DNA of 64,000 nt from Bradyrhizobium murdochi (GCF_000472965.1 NZ_AXAU01000003.1:124269-188268), one strand, 5' to 3'; shown: positions 16,895 through 25,902, counted from the first letter of the stretch. Numbers and translations are program-made. The notes: generated from the sequence alone by a model not told the origin.

Positions 16895-17899
16895 CTACTT
16901 CTTCACCTTGCTGGCATCCATCTTGATGCCCGTATCCAGCATCTTGGTCGAAAACGCAGTATTCACGTCGAACGGCTTTTCCATGCCGAGATAGGTCTGC
17001 ACCAGCTCGTAGTCCTTCTTCATCCGCTCGGCATCGATCCAGCCGAGCGCCTTGGTCGTCGTGAATTCGTCTGTCATCAGGAACTTGATGCGCTCCCACT
17101 GCCGCTGCTGGTTTTCCTTGTCGAGACCTGAGGCCTGGTCGAGCAGCGCCTTGAGGCAGGGCGCCACGTCGGCGACGCAGGCGGCGTAGGCCTTCTGGCT
17201 GATCTTGACGAAGTCCTCCACCAATTTTGGATTCTTTTGCAGATAGGCGCCGTTGACGATCAACGAGTTGCCGTAAGGGTTCAGCCCGATATCCTTCCAG
17301 TTGACGTAACCGAGATCGGCGCCGAACTCGATCACCTTCAGGTCGTGCTCATTGTAGAAATCGCTGATGATATCGACGGTATGGCTCTTCAGCGCCGCGA
17401 TCTTGGCGGTCGGGCCGACATTGACGAAGCTCACTGAATCTGGCGCGATGCCGGCGGCCTTGGCAAAGGCCGGCCACATCACCCGCGAGGCGTCGCCCGG
17501 CGGATTGCCGATCTTGTGGTTCGGAAAGTCCTTCGGCCCGTTCACGCCATAGCTCTTCAGCCAGTAGAAGGTCTGTCCGGTGTTGGCGTAGATGCTCATC
17601 AGCGCCACCACGTCGGCGCCCTTGCTCTTGGCCACCAGCGCGGTCGCGAGATCCGCGATGCCGAACGGCGAGCCGCCGGAGCCGACCTTCAGCGAGGAGA
17701 CGCCGGAGCCTTTGCCGACTTCGATCGTGAGATCGATGCCGGCCTTCTCGTACCAGCCTTGCGACTTGGCGTAATAGAACGGCGAATGATCAGCCGTCGG
17801 CGTCCAGTTCAGGATCAGGTTAACGGACTCGGCGGCCACACAGGGCGCAGCCGGCACGGCAAGCGCAAGCGCCAATCCTGCAATTCGCAAAGCCTTCAT
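16895..17899 (-). CDS. ABC transporter substrate-binding protein, NMT1/THI5-like
   Basis: The product has 334 residues. A signal peptide (MKALRIAGLALALAVPAAPCVAA) precedes a type II periplasmic-binding fold with LNWTPTADHSPFYYAKSQGWYEKAG, the opening typical of the NMT1/THI5/SsuA group. GAGGAGGG lies 6 bases before ATG 17899. It is transcribed away from a TetR gene and from the matching permease (18736) and ATPase (22425). The operator at 17980-17996 lies 80 bases upstream, so it is probably under the same TetR control. Members carry pyrimidine precursors, sulfonates, riboflavin or aromatic acids; the ligand here is unknown. Confidence 0.88.
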   Translation of the reverse strand: MKALRIAGLALALAVPAAPCVAAESVNLILNWTPTADHSPFYYAKSQGWYEKAGIDLTIEVGKGSGVSSLKVGSGGSPFGIADLATALVAKSKGADVVALMSIYANTGQTFYWLKSYGVNGPKDFPNHKIGNPPGDASRVMWPAFAKAAGIAPDSVSFVNVGPTAKIAALKSHTVDIISDFYNEHDLKVIEFGADLGYVNWKDIGLNPYGNSLIVNGAYLQKNPKLVEDFVKISQKAYAACVADVAPCLKALLDQASGLDKENQQRQWERIKFLMTDEFTTTKALGWIDAERMKKDYELVQTYLGMEKPFDVNTAFSTKMLDTGIKMDASKVKK

Positions 17900-17979
17900 T
17901 GCACCCTCCTCGTTCTGCAACCCGATCTTGTCGCCGCGCATCCGTGACGCTACCAATGCAACAAGGGACCAGACGACTT

Positions 17980-17996
17980 GTCAACTATTTGGTTGG
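17980..17996. promoter_or_regulatory. TetR-type operator, site 1
   Basis: GTCAACTATTTGGTTGG is an imperfect inverted repeat. Its complement matches the site at 18644-18665 at 13 of 17 positions (shared pattern CAACCANATNGTTGA). It lies just before the TetR start and in the promoter zone of the divergent substrate-binding protein gene, so it could control both. Confidence 0.65.
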
Positions 17997-17998
17997 AA

Positions 17999-18646
17999 AT
18001 GCCGAAAAAACGTTCTGACGATACCAGGCCGCAGCGGCGCGATCCGGCCGCGACCCGCAAAAAACTGCTGACGGCGGCGCGGCGCGAATTCGCCAGCAGC
18101 GGCCTCGCCGGCGCCCGGGTCGACGAGATCGCCGCGCGGGCGGGCGTCAACAAGCAGCTCGTCTATCACTATTTCGGTGACAAGGACGCGCTGTATCTGG
18201 CGGTGCTGGAATGGGTCTATGAGGAAATCCGCGCCCAGGAGCGCAAGCTCAATCTCGAGGGGCTGCCGCCGGAACAAGCGATCAAGAAGCTGATTGAAAG
18301 TTCCTTCGACCACCTTGCCGCGCATCCGGACTTCATCGTGCTGCTGAACGACGAAAACCGCGGCGGCGCCCGGCATGTGCGCGGATCGCGAAAACTGGAA
18401 GCGATGCATTCGCCGCTGGTCAGCCTGGTTTCGACCATTCTCGGCGAAGGCGTGAAGGCCGGCATATTCCGTAAAGGTATCAACCCCGTGCACCTCTATA
18501 TTTCAATCGCCGGGCTCAGCTATTTTTACTTCTCGAACACGCCGACCCTGTCGGCGATCTTCGGCAAGGACTTGTCGAGCCGGGCCGCGCGGCAGGCGCG
18601 CCGCAGGCACGTGGTCGACCTGGTGATGCACTCTCTGCGTCCCTAA
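17999..18646 (+). CDS. TetR/AcrR family transcriptional regulator
   Basis: The 215-residue product has a helix-turn-helix in the first ~65 residues, with the hallmark pattern RKKLLTAARREFASSGLAGA, VDEIAARAGVNKQLVYHYFGDKDAL. The C-terminal ligand domain belongs to the type often annotated TetR_C in nitrogen/pyrimidine regulators. The ATG at 17999 is chosen over a TTG at 17978, which would lie within the operator. It lies between the divergent substrate-binding gene and the permease-led operon, with an operator on each side, so it most probably represses both until the transported compound is present. Confidence 0.88.
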   Translation: MPKKRSDDTRPQRRDPAATRKKLLTAARREFASSGLAGARVDEIAARAGVNKQLVYHYFGDKDALYLAVLEWVYEEIRAQERKLNLEGLPPEQAIKKLIESSFDHLAAHPDFIVLLNDENRGGARHVRGSRKLEAMHSPLVSLVSTILGEGVKAGIFRKGINPVHLYISIAGLSYFYFSNTPTLSAIFGKDLSSRAARQARRRHVVDLVMHSLRP

Positions 18647-18665
18647 TCAACCAGATGGTTGATTA
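18644..18665. promoter_or_regulatory. TetR-type operator, site 2
   Basis: TAATCAACC-AGAT-GGTTGATTA is a perfect inverted repeat with 9-base arms and a 4-base spacer. It starts at the TetR stop codon and lies 70 bases before the permease gene. It matches site 1 at 17980-17996 and probably controls the permease-to-ATPase operon. Confidence 0.75.
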
Positions 18666-18735
18666 CTGGCAGGGGCCGCGGTAGATTGCCGCCGCGCGGC
18701 GGGGAACCGGCCGCGCATCCAAAGGGAGCGCACGG

Positions 18736-19506
18736 GTGTTCAGCGGTGACGGCGGATCGGCACGTTCTTTCGCGATCATCCTGATCGTGCATCTGGCCGT
18801 GATCGTGCTCTGGCAGGTTCTGGTCGACGCCTTCCAGGTGCCGAAATTCATTCTGCCCTCGCCGCTCGCGACCGTCGCGACGCTGGGTTCTCCCAGCTAT
18901 GCCTGGCCCTCCAATCTCGCGGTGACCGCCATCGAAATTCTCGGCGGGTTTTGCCTCGGCGCGCTGGTCGGCATCATGCTGGCCGTGCTGTTCACCTGGT
19001 CGCCGCTGATCAGCCTTCTGCTGCTGCCGCTGTTCGTGACGCTGAACATGATCCCGAAAGTGGCGCTGGGACCGCTGTTCATCGTCTGGTTTTCCTACGG
19101 CATCTTGCCTAACATCCTGATTGCGTTTTCGATTTGCTTCTTTCCGATCCTGCTCACCACTGCGCGTGGATTGAGTGAGGTGGAACCGGACCTGCTGGAT
19201 CTCGTGAAGTCGCTGCGCGGTTCGCGGTGGACGCTGTTTCGAAAGATCCAGTTGCCGGGTGCGTTGCCTTACGTGTTTTCCGGAATGAAAGTCGGCGCCA
19301 TCCTGGCGGTTGCCGGCGCGATTGTCGGTGAGTTCATCGCCTCCGAGCGGGGGCTCGGCTACCTCATGATCCAGGTGCAGTCTTCGCTCGATACGCCGGC
19401 GATGGTGATGGCGGTGGTGCTCCTGACATTGCTCGGTGTGGCGCTGTATGGGCTCGTGCTCGGCTTAGAGCGGATGTTCGTCGTCCGTGACATCCGGCTG
19501 CAATAA
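18736..19506 (+). CDS. ABC transporter permease (SsuC/TauC-like)
   Basis: The product has 256 residues and six predicted spans. The cytoplasmic coupling loop GLSEVEPDLLDLVKSLRGSRWTLFRKIQLPGALPYVFSG is split around the EAA motif that contacts the ATPase. The GTG at 18736 has AAGGGAG upstream. It pairs with the substrate-binding protein at 16895 and the ATPase at 22425, making a full NMT1/SsuABC-type importer. It is the first gene of an operon that also holds an epimerase, an acetyltransferase and an aldolase. Confidence 0.9.
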   Translation: MFSGDGGSARSFAIILIVHLAVIVLWQVLVDAFQVPKFILPSPLATVATLGSPSYAWPSNLAVTAIEILGGFCLGALVGIMLAVLFTWSPLISLLLLPLFVTLNMIPKVALGPLFIVWFSYGILPNILIAFSICFFPILLTTARGLSEVEPDLLDLVKSLRGSRWTLFRKIQLPGALPYVFSGMKVGAILAVAGAIVGEFIASERGLGYLMIQVQSSLDTPAMVMAVVLLTLLGVALYGLVLGLERMFVVRDIRLQ

Positions 19507-19521
19507 GATCAGAGAAGAAAC

Positions 19522-20559
19522 ATGCTGCTGACCCGCGATACCCTGCCCGCAACGATTGCTGACACCGCAGCTCTCGACGAATTACTGTGCCGCCCGACCC
19601 AGGCATTGATCGACGATCTGCGCAAGGTCGACGGCGACATCATGATCCTTGGTGTTGGCGGCAAGATGGGGCCGACGCTGGCCGGCCTTGCCAAGGCGGC
19701 CGTGCCGGAGCGCCGCGTGATCGGCGTGGCCCGGTTCAGCGATCCCGCCGTCAAGGAATGGCTGCAGGCGCGCGGCGTCGAGACCATCAATTGCGACCTG
19801 CTCGACGAAAGTGCCATCAAGGCGCTCCCGAAAATTCCGAATATCGTCTTCATGGCCGGACGCAAGTTCGGCGCCGAGGGCGACCTCTCGCTGACCTGGG
19901 CGATGAACTCGCACGTCCCCGCCCTGGTCGCGCAGGCCTTTGCGACCTCGCGTATCGTCGCGTTCTCGACCGGCTGCGTTTATCCGTTCGTGCCGGTCAA
20001 CGGCAAGGGCTCGGCCGAGGATATGGCGCCCGATCCGCCGGGCGAATATGCGCAATCCTGCGTCGGGCGCGAGCGTATGTTCGAGTATTTCTCACGCAAG
20101 CATGGAACGCCCGGACGGCTGTTCCGGCTGAACTACGCGATCGACATGCGTTACGGCGTGCTGCACGATATCGCGAGCAAGGTGCTGCAGGGCCAGCCGA
20201 TCGACGTCAGCCTCGGCCATGTCAATTTCATCTGGCAAGGCGACGCTTCCTCGCAGGCGCTGCGCTGTCTGGCGCATTGCGATACGCCGACCTCGCCGAT
20301 CAATGTCAGTGGCCACGAGATCCTGGCGGTGCGCGATCTCGCCGCGAAATTCGGCCAGCGTTTCGGCCGCGCGCCCGTGATTGTCGGCAAAGAGGAGCCA
20401 ACGGCGTGGCTCACCGACACGTCGCAGGCGGTGAAACTATTCGGCTTGCCGATCGTCGATACCGAGCAGCTCATCAGTTGGACCGCCGATTGGGTGTCGC
20501 GATCGATGCCGAGCCTCGGCAAACCCACCAAATACGAGGTGCGCGATGGCCGCTATTGA
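19522..20559 (+). CDS. NAD-dependent epimerase/dehydratase-like protein
   Basis: The 345-residue protein is of the extended short-chain dehydrogenase type. The nucleotide site is MILGVGGKMGPTLAGL near residues 41-56. The usual catalytic Tyr-x3-Lys is not obvious: the expected place reads FSTGCVYPFVPVNGKG then PGEYAQSCVGRERMFE, with Tyr followed by Arg rather than the standard Lys. The fold suits sugar-nucleotide or hydroxyacid chemistry. It overlaps the acetyltransferase gene by 14 bases. The combination with a DapA-like aldolase and importer suggests catabolism of an imported polyol or sugar acid, an inference only. Confidence 0.8.
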   Translation: MLLTRDTLPATIADTAALDELLCRPTQALIDDLRKVDGDIMILGVGGKMGPTLAGLAKAAVPERRVIGVARFSDPAVKEWLQARGVETINCDLLDESAIKALPKIPNIVFMAGRKFGAEGDLSLTWAMNSHVPALVAQAFATSRIVAFSTGCVYPFVPVNGKGSAEDMAPDPPGEYAQSCVGRERMFEYFSRKHGTPGRLFRLNYAIDMRYGVLHDIASKVLQGQPIDVSLGHVNFIWQGDASSQALRCLAHCDTPTSPINVSGHEILAVRDLAAKFGQRFGRAPVIVGKEEPTAWLTDTSQAVKLFGLPIVDTEQLISWTADWVSRSMPSLGKPTKYEVRDGRY

Positions 20560-21370
20560 GCCCATCGACATCGTCGAACTCGATGTCAGCGATGCGAAGG
20601 CCGGGCTCGTGCTGTCGACCGAAGCCGGCTGGAACCAGAACGAAGCCGACTGGCGTTTTTTCCTGAGCCAAGGGGTCGTATTTGGCGCGCGCGACGGCAA
20701 CCGGTTGGTGGCGACGGCGGCGCTGCTGCCCTACTCGGCGGGAAATGCCTGGATCAGCATGGTGCTGGTGACAGCCAACTTTCGCCGCCGCGGCCTTGCG
20801 ACCAGGCTCGTCGATACCTGTCTGGAAGCGGCCGCGCGGCGCGGGCTCACAACCTGGCTCGACGCTACGCCGGCTGGCGCGACCGTCTATGGTCCGCTCG
20901 GCTTTGCGCCGACGCTGCAATTGCGGCGACTGCGGCTGGAAAAGCCGCAAGGCACCACAGCGACAAGGCCGCTGGCGGCCGGCAGCCTCGAAGCCCTGGC
21001 CGCGCGCGATGGCGGCGCCATGGGATTCGACCGCAGCACATTGCTGTCGGAATTTGCTGCGCGCCCGGGTTCTCGCATCGTGTCGGATGCTCGAGCCATG
21101 GCCCTGATCCGCGATGGACGCACCGCACGGCACATCGGTCCAGTCCTGGCCGATCATGCCGATCAGGCGTTGGCATTGGTCGACGTCATCACTACCTCCG
21201 AAACCGGCCCCTGGCTGATCGACGCCGTTCATTCTCAGGATGCGTTTTTGAACGGTCTCGTTCGCTCGGGTTGGAATATCGAGCGCCCGTTTCAGCGCAT
21301 GCGCTTTGGTTCCGCGACCGCCTCGCCCGCGCAACCGCCGTTCGCCGTCGCCGGCCCGGAATTCGGATAG
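20546..21370 (+). CDS. GNAT family N-acetyltransferase
   Basis: The product has 274 residues. The N-terminal GNAT domain carries the acetyl-CoA site VLVTANFRRRGLATRLVD (R-x-x-G-x-A type), then DATPAGATVYGPLGFAPTLQLRRL. A second domain (about residues 150-270) resembles the C-terminal half found in a group of two-domain GNAT proteins. It overlaps the upstream epimerase gene by 14 bases and sits 11 bases before the DapA-like gene, so it is translated from the same transcript. The acceptor amine is unknown; the context suggests it modifies the imported compound or a breakdown product. Confidence 0.85.
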   Translation: MAAIEPIDIVELDVSDAKAGLVLSTEAGWNQNEADWRFFLSQGVVFGARDGNRLVATAALLPYSAGNAWISMVLVTANFRRRGLATRLVDTCLEAAARRGLTTWLDATPAGATVYGPLGFAPTLQLRRLRLEKPQGTTATRPLAAGSLEALAARDGGAMGFDRSTLLSEFAARPGSRIVSDARAMALIRDGRTARHIGPVLADHADQALALVDVITTSETGPWLIDAVHSQDAFLNGLVRSGWNIERPFQRMRFGSATASPAQPPFAVAGPEFG

Positions 21371-21381
21371 GAACAGCCGCC

Positions 21382-22437
21382 ATGCATCATAGCGAAATCA
21401 AGGCCGAGATTCGAAAGCTGATCGCCGACGGCACCGTGCTTCCGGCGCATCCGCTCGCGCTCGATGCCAACCGCGCACTCGATGTACGGCATCAGCGGGC
21501 GCTGACGCGCTATTACCTCGATGCTGGCGCCGGAGGATTGGCCGTGGGCGTGCACACCACGCAATTCGCGATCCGCGACGTCGGCATGTACCGTCCGGTG
21601 CTGGAGCTGGCGGCCGAGACCGCCGCTTCATGGACCAAACGGCCGGTCGCGATGGTCGCAGGCCTGGCCGGTCCGACCCAGCAGGCTGTTGCAGAGGCGC
21701 AAACGGCACGCGGCATCGGCTACCACGCCGGCCTGCTCAGCCTGGCTGCGATGAAATCGGCATCCGAGGAGGAGATCATCGCGCATTGCGAGGCAGTGGC
21801 ACGCGAGATCCCCCTGGTCGGCTTCTATTTGCAGCCGGCCGTCGGCGGCGTGATCCTCAGGACCGATTTCTGGAAGCGCTTTGCGGCCATCGATAACGTC
21901 ATCGCAATCAAGATCGCGCCGTTCAACCGCTATCGGACGCTGGACGTGCTGCGTGGGGTGGCTGCGGCGAACGCGCTTGACCGCGTCGCGCTCTATACCG
22001 GCAACGACGATCACATCCTGCTTGACCTCACTTTGCCGTTCGACCTGCGCGACAAGGGCGTCACCACGCGAGCGTACTTCAAGGGCGGCCTGCTCGGGCA
22101 CTGGTCGGTATGGACCGCGAGCGCGATCAGGCAGTTCGAGATGTGCAAGGCGGCACGCGGCAAGGACACCGTGCCGGCCGATCTCTTGGCGCTCGACGCG
22201 CGTGTCACCGATTGCAACAGCGCGTTCTTCGACGTTGCCAACAATTTTCACGGCTGCATTGCCGGTTGCCACGAAATCCTGCGGCGGCAGGGATTGATGC
22301 AAGGTCTCTGGTGTCTCGATCCCGCCGAAGGGCTGAGCCCGGGCCAGATGCAGGAGATCGACCGCGTCTGCCGCGAGCATGCCGATCTCTCCGACGACGC
22401 CTTCGTTAAGGCGAACCTGCAGAAATGGCTGGCATGA
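21382..22437 (+). CDS. Dihydrodipicolinate synthase/N-acetylneuraminate lyase family protein
   Basis: The 351-residue TIM barrel has the Schiff-base lysine most likely K177 in VIAIKIAPFNR and the partner tyrosine Y149 in GFYLQPAVGG. It is longer than typical DapA (about 290-300 residues), with an added C-terminal segment that includes NNFHGCIAGCHEILRRQG. The family performs retro-aldol or aldol reactions on 2-oxo acids or eliminates from sugar acids. ATG 21382 lies 11 bases after the acetyltransferase stop, and the gene overlaps the ATPase gene at its end. Not a housekeeping lysine-pathway DapA by context. Confidence 0.83.
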   Translation: MHHSEIKAEIRKLIADGTVLPAHPLALDANRALDVRHQRALTRYYLDAGAGGLAVGVHTTQFAIRDVGMYRPVLELAAETAASWTKRPVAMVAGLAGPTQQAVAEAQTARGIGYHAGLLSLAAMKSASEEEIIAHCEAVAREIPLVGFYLQPAVGGVILRTDFWKRFAAIDNVIAIKIAPFNRYRTLDVLRGVAAANALDRVALYTGNDDHILLDLTLPFDLRDKGVTTRAYFKGGLLGHWSVWTASAIRQFEMCKAARGKDTVPADLLALDARVTDCNSAFFDVANNFHGCIAGCHEILRRQGLMQGLWCLDPAEGLSPGQMQEIDRVCREHADLSDDAFVKANLQKWLA

Positions 22438-23213
22438 CGGCAGACGAGCCCTTCATCAGCCTGCGCAACGTCCGCAAGGTCTATCGGTCGAGGGCTACGG
22501 AATTCCTCGCCGTCTCCGACGTCACCATGGACGTCAAGGAAGGCGAACTGGTTTCGCTGGTCGGCCCGTCCGGCTGCGGCAAGACCACCGTGCTGAAGAT
22601 CCTGGCCGGATTGCATGACGCCGATGGCGGCACGATTAAAATCGGTAATGCGAGAACGCCATTTGATCCGGCGCGCGACATCGGGATGGTGTTCCAGCAG
22701 GCCCTGCTGCTGAAATGGCGAACCATTCTGGACAACGTGCTGCTGCCGGCTGAAATCGTCGGCCTGCCGATGAAAGCCGCGCGGAGCCGCGCCCGCGATC
22801 TGCTCAACCTGGTCGGCCTCGCCGGTTATGAAGACAAGTATCCGCAGCAATTGTCCGGCGGCATGCAGCAACGCACGGCCATCGCCCGCGCCTTCATCCA
22901 CGATCCCAAACTGATCCTGATGGACGAGCCGTTCGGCGCGCTAGATGCGCTGACCCGCGAGCAGATGAACCTCGAAATGCTGCGGATCTGGCGCGAAAGC
23001 GGCAAGACCATCCTGTTCGTAACGCACTCGATCCAGGAAGCGGTGTTCCTCGCCTCGCATTGCGCCGTGCTCACCGCAGGTCCAGCGCGAATGGCGGAAT
23101 ATTTCCCGATCGAGTTGCCATTTCCCCGCGCATTGCCGATCAAGACCACGGATGAGTTCGGCGCCTATGCGCGGCGAATCTACGCGCGGCTGGGATTGAG
23201 CCCGGGGACGTAG
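22425..23213 (+). CDS. ABC transporter ATP-binding protein (SsuB/TauB-like)
   Basis: The product has 262 residues with Walker A GPSGCGKTT, signature QLSGGMQQRTAIARA, Walker B LILMDEPFGALDALTRE and H-loop VTHSIQEAVFLA, the pattern of nitrate/taurine/sulfonate-type importers. ATG 22425 overlaps the previous gene by 13 bases; an ATG at 22434 in an ATGA overlap is equally possible. It is the last gene of the TetR-controlled operon and completes the importer. Confidence 0.9.
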   Translation: MAGMTADEPFISLRNVRKVYRSRATEFLAVSDVTMDVKEGELVSLVGPSGCGKTTVLKILAGLHDADGGTIKIGNARTPFDPARDIGMVFQQALLLKWRTILDNVLLPAEIVGLPMKAARSRARDLLNLVGLAGYEDKYPQQLSGGMQQRTAIARAFIHDPKLILMDEPFGALDALTREQMNLEMLRIWRESGKTILFVTHSIQEAVFLASHCAVLTAGPARMAEYFPIELPFPRALPIKTTDEFGAYARRIYARLGLSPGT

Positions 23214-23345
23214 CCTGCAGGCGCCAGGACTTCGCCGGCCCGCCTCGCATACGCATCATGCAAACTGAGCGCCTGTGGCCAGCGCGGCGTCCGTAGTACA
23301 CGCCACGCTAGGGCGCGTCCGCGCCGGCGTGGAGAGCCCGACAGA

Positions 23346-24737
23346 ATGTCCGCAGACTTAGCCCCCAAACCATCCGCCGCACCCATCGACGGCCTGCCTC
23401 CCGAACTCAGGCGCTGGGCGGTGGCGGCGATCTTCACCGCGCTGGCGCTGGCCTCGTTGGATACCGCGATCGCCAATATCGCGCTGCCCGCCATCGCGGC
23501 CGACCTCCATGTCAGCCCGGCCGACGTGGTCTGGGTCGTCAATATCTACCAGATTGCCTTGGTCGCGACGCTGCTGCCGCTCGGCGCACTCGGCGAAATC
23601 GTCGGTCATGAGCGGATCTATATCGGCGGCCTCGTGCTGTTTACGCTGGCCTCGCTCGGCTGCGCCTTGGCATGGTCGCTGCCGAGCTTGACGGCGGCGC
23701 GGGCGCTGCAGGGGCTGGGCGCCAGCGGCATCATGAGCGTGAATGCGGCGCTGGTCCGTTTCGTCTATCCGACGCGCATGCTGGGGCGCGGCTTCGGCCA
23801 CAACGCGCTCGTGGTCGGAACGGCATTCACCTTCGGTCCGACCATTGCCTCCGCGATCCTTGCGATCGGAACGTGGCCGTGGCTGTTCGCGATCAACCTT
23901 CCCTTCGGCCTGATCGCAATCTGGATCGGCCTGAAGACCTTGCCCAAAACGCCGCGCGCGAAACACGCGTTCGATTTTGCGAGCGCAGCGCTGACCGCAA
24001 GCTGTCTCGGGCTGTTCATCATCGGCATCGGCAGCGCGGCACATCAGGCGCCGCCCGTCCTTGTCGGAGTGGCGCTTGGCGCGGCATTGCTGCTCGGCTG
24101 GATCATGACCCGACGGGATGCGGATCATCCGGCGCCGATGTTGCCGATCGACCTGTTCCGGCGGCCGATGTTTGCGCTATCGGCCGCCACATCGGTCTGC
24201 ACATTCGCGGTGCAGGGATTGGCCTTCGTTTCGCTGCCCTTCTACTTCGAGGACGTGCTGCACCGCTCCCAGGTCGAGACCGGCTTCTTCATGACGCCCT
24301 GGCCGCTGGTGGTGGCGATCATGGCGCCGATCGGGGGGCGGCTCTCCGATCGCTATCCCGTCGGCATTCTCGGCGGCCTCGGGCTGGTATTGCTCGGCAT
24401 CGGCATGGCGCTGCTGGCAACGCTGCCTTCCGATCCTAGCGTTGCCAACATCGTCTGGCGCACGGTGATTTGCGGAATCGGATTCGGCTTCTTTCAAACG
24501 CCGAATTTGCGGGCGCTGATGTCGAGCGCGCCGCCGCACCGCAGTGGCAGCGCGAGCGGCATCGTCGCGACCGCTCGTTTGACCGGGCAGACACTCGGCG
24601 CCGCGCTCGCGGCTCTTTGCTTTGGGCTGGCCGGTCACGACGGCGCGACGGTCGCGCTGATGCTCGGCGCCGGATTTGCCGCGCTCGGAAGCCTGATGAG
24701 TTTCCTGCGTCTGACCGTGGACGCAGAACGGACATGA
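23346..24737 (+). CDS. MFS multidrug efflux transporter, EmrB/QacA-like
   Basis: The 463-residue product has about 14 membrane spans. Recognisable signatures are LASLDTAIANIALPAIAADL in the first span, VWVVNIYQIALVATLLPLGAL, ARALQGLGASGIMSVNAAL, and the antiporter motif around VVGTAFTFGPTIASAIL. It most resembles the drug:proton antiporter-2 family. It is separated by 132 bases from the importer operon and probably has its own promoter. Substrate unknown. Confidence 0.87.
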   Translation: MSADLAPKPSAAPIDGLPPELRRWAVAAIFTALALASLDTAIANIALPAIAADLHVSPADVVWVVNIYQIALVATLLPLGALGEIVGHERIYIGGLVLFTLASLGCALAWSLPSLTAARALQGLGASGIMSVNAALVRFVYPTRMLGRGFGHNALVVGTAFTFGPTIASAILAIGTWPWLFAINLPFGLIAIWIGLKTLPKTPRAKHAFDFASAALTASCLGLFIIGIGSAAHQAPPVLVGVALGAALLLGWIMTRRDADHPAPMLPIDLFRRPMFALSAATSVCTFAVQGLAFVSLPFYFEDVLHRSQVETGFFMTPWPLVVAIMAPIGGRLSDRYPVGILGGLGLVLLGIGMALLATLPSDPSVANIVWRTVICGIGFGFFQTPNLRALMSSAPPHRSGSASGIVATARLTGQTLGAALAALCFGLAGHDGATVALMLGAGFAALGSLMSFLRLTVDAERT

Positions 24738-24772
24738 TCGCTGCGCGGGGGCACGCCCGCGGTTTACTGCGC

Positions 24773-25201
24773 CTAGTTGAGCGCCCAAAGATAAGCCAGC
24801 GTTGCCGCGATCCCAAGACCCGTTCTGACCGCGTGCAACCCTCCCCACTTCACGATCAGCGCACGTGACTGCGGGCCGGCGTCCTTCTCGTCGATAGCGT
24901 TCAGCAGGCGGTTGGTCGGCATGATGCCGATCAGCGTATAGGGCCAGTTGGCGAGAATGAGCAACGCGCCGACGATCCAGCGCCAATCCCGCGTCAGCCA
25001 GGCAGCGGTCAAGCCGAGCACGCCGGAAATGACTGCGCAGCTCGCCTGCATCATAAAGCCGCGCGCGTAGCTGGGCTTCCATTGCCTTAAGAGGCTCCGG
25101 TCATCGAGGCCGAGACGCGCCGGCTGTTCGGCGAAGTTGATGAAGAAGGCGGCACCGGCGAACGCCGCCGCGACGACCATTGCAAGCTGTCCTGCAAACA
25201 T
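24773..25201 (-). CDS. DUF1772 membrane protein
   Basis: The product has 142 residues and four predicted spans, with [10 protein letters not shown] and the start [20 protein letters not shown] typical of DUF1772 (anthrone-oxygenase-like) proteins. It is divergent from a MarR gene across 61 bases that hold palindromic sites, so the MarR protein very likely controls it. Function is unknown; some fungal relatives act in polyketide oxidation. Confidence 0.83.
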   Translation of the reverse strand: MFAGQLAMVVAAAFAGAAFFINFAEQPARLGLDDRSLLRQWKPSYARGFMMQASCAVISGVLGLTAAWLTRDWRWIVGALLILANWPYTLIGIMPTNRLLNAIDEKDAGPQSRALIVKWGGLHAVRTGLGIAATLAYLWALN

Positions 25202-25226
25202 TATTCACTCCACACTCGTTTCTGAT

Positions 25227-25269
25227 TGACAATATGTTGTCATTTTGGATACTATTTGTCAAATGACAA
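25227..25269. promoter_or_regulatory. Paired MarR-type operators
   Basis: TGACAA-TATG-TTGTCA at 25227-25242 and TTGTCA-AA-TGACAA at 25256-25269 are perfect inverted repeats of the same TGACAA half-site. The second overlaps the MarR start codon at 25263. Both lie between the divergent DUF1772 and MarR genes, which fits autorepression and control of DUF1772. Confidence 0.75.
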
Positions 25270-25721
25270 CGAAAAGACATACGCCCGGCGGTCAGGCTTT
25301 GACCGAGCTGGTTCTCGCCGTGTTTCGCCTCAATGGACGCCTGCTCGCGGCCGGTGATCGGCTTGTTTCGGACCTCGGCCTCACCAGCGCGCGCTGGCAG
25401 GTGCTGGGCGCAATCGCGCTTGCGCCAAGTCCGCAACCGGTGGCCTGGCTTGCGCGCAGCATGGGACTCAATCGACAGGGAGTTCAGCGCATTGTGAACG
25501 AGATGGCAGAGGAGGGCCTCGTGGAGCTGCGGCCCAATCCGAATCACCGCCGGGCGCACCTCGTCGCGCTAACCAGGCGTGGGCAGGATACCTTCGAAAC
25601 CGCCAGCGCGCTCCAGGTTCCGTGGGCAAATGCCCTTGCGAAGGGGTTTAGTCCCGAAGAGCTCGCCGCGATGACCCGTGTCACGAAGCTGCTGAGCGAG
25701 CGCCTTGATAAGTCCGTCTAG
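25263..25721 (+). CDS. MarR family transcriptional regulator
   Basis: The 152-residue product has a winged helix: LTSARWQVLGAIALAPSPQPVAWLARSMG (helix-turn-helix) followed by NRQGVQRIVNEMAEEGLVELRPNPNHRRAHLVALTRRG, the wing with its usual basic residues. The ATG at 25263 is used rather than an earlier in-frame ATG at 25245, because the earlier one overlaps the first operator. It most probably represses itself and the divergent DUF1772 gene in response to a small aromatic or phenolic compound, by analogy with the family. Confidence 0.87.
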   Translation: MTTKRHTPGGQALTELVLAVFRLNGRLLAAGDRLVSDLGLTSARWQVLGAIALAPSPQPVAWLARSMGLNRQGVQRIVNEMAEEGLVELRPNPNHRRAHLVALTRRGQDTFETASALQVPWANALAKGFSPEELAAMTRVTKLLSERLDKSV

Positions 25722-25902
25722 CCTCTATCCCCGAACGAAGGGACACCCGATCGGCCAGGTTGCGGAAACCTGGCGCAACACCGGCGAATCGACTTTCTTC
25801 CCGTTCGTCAAGTGCGCGTTTTCTTGATTTGAACTGTTCTATTTTCTCGGATCACATCGCGCCCGGTTCAATTGGCGAATTGGACTCAAAAAGGGACATG
25901 CG

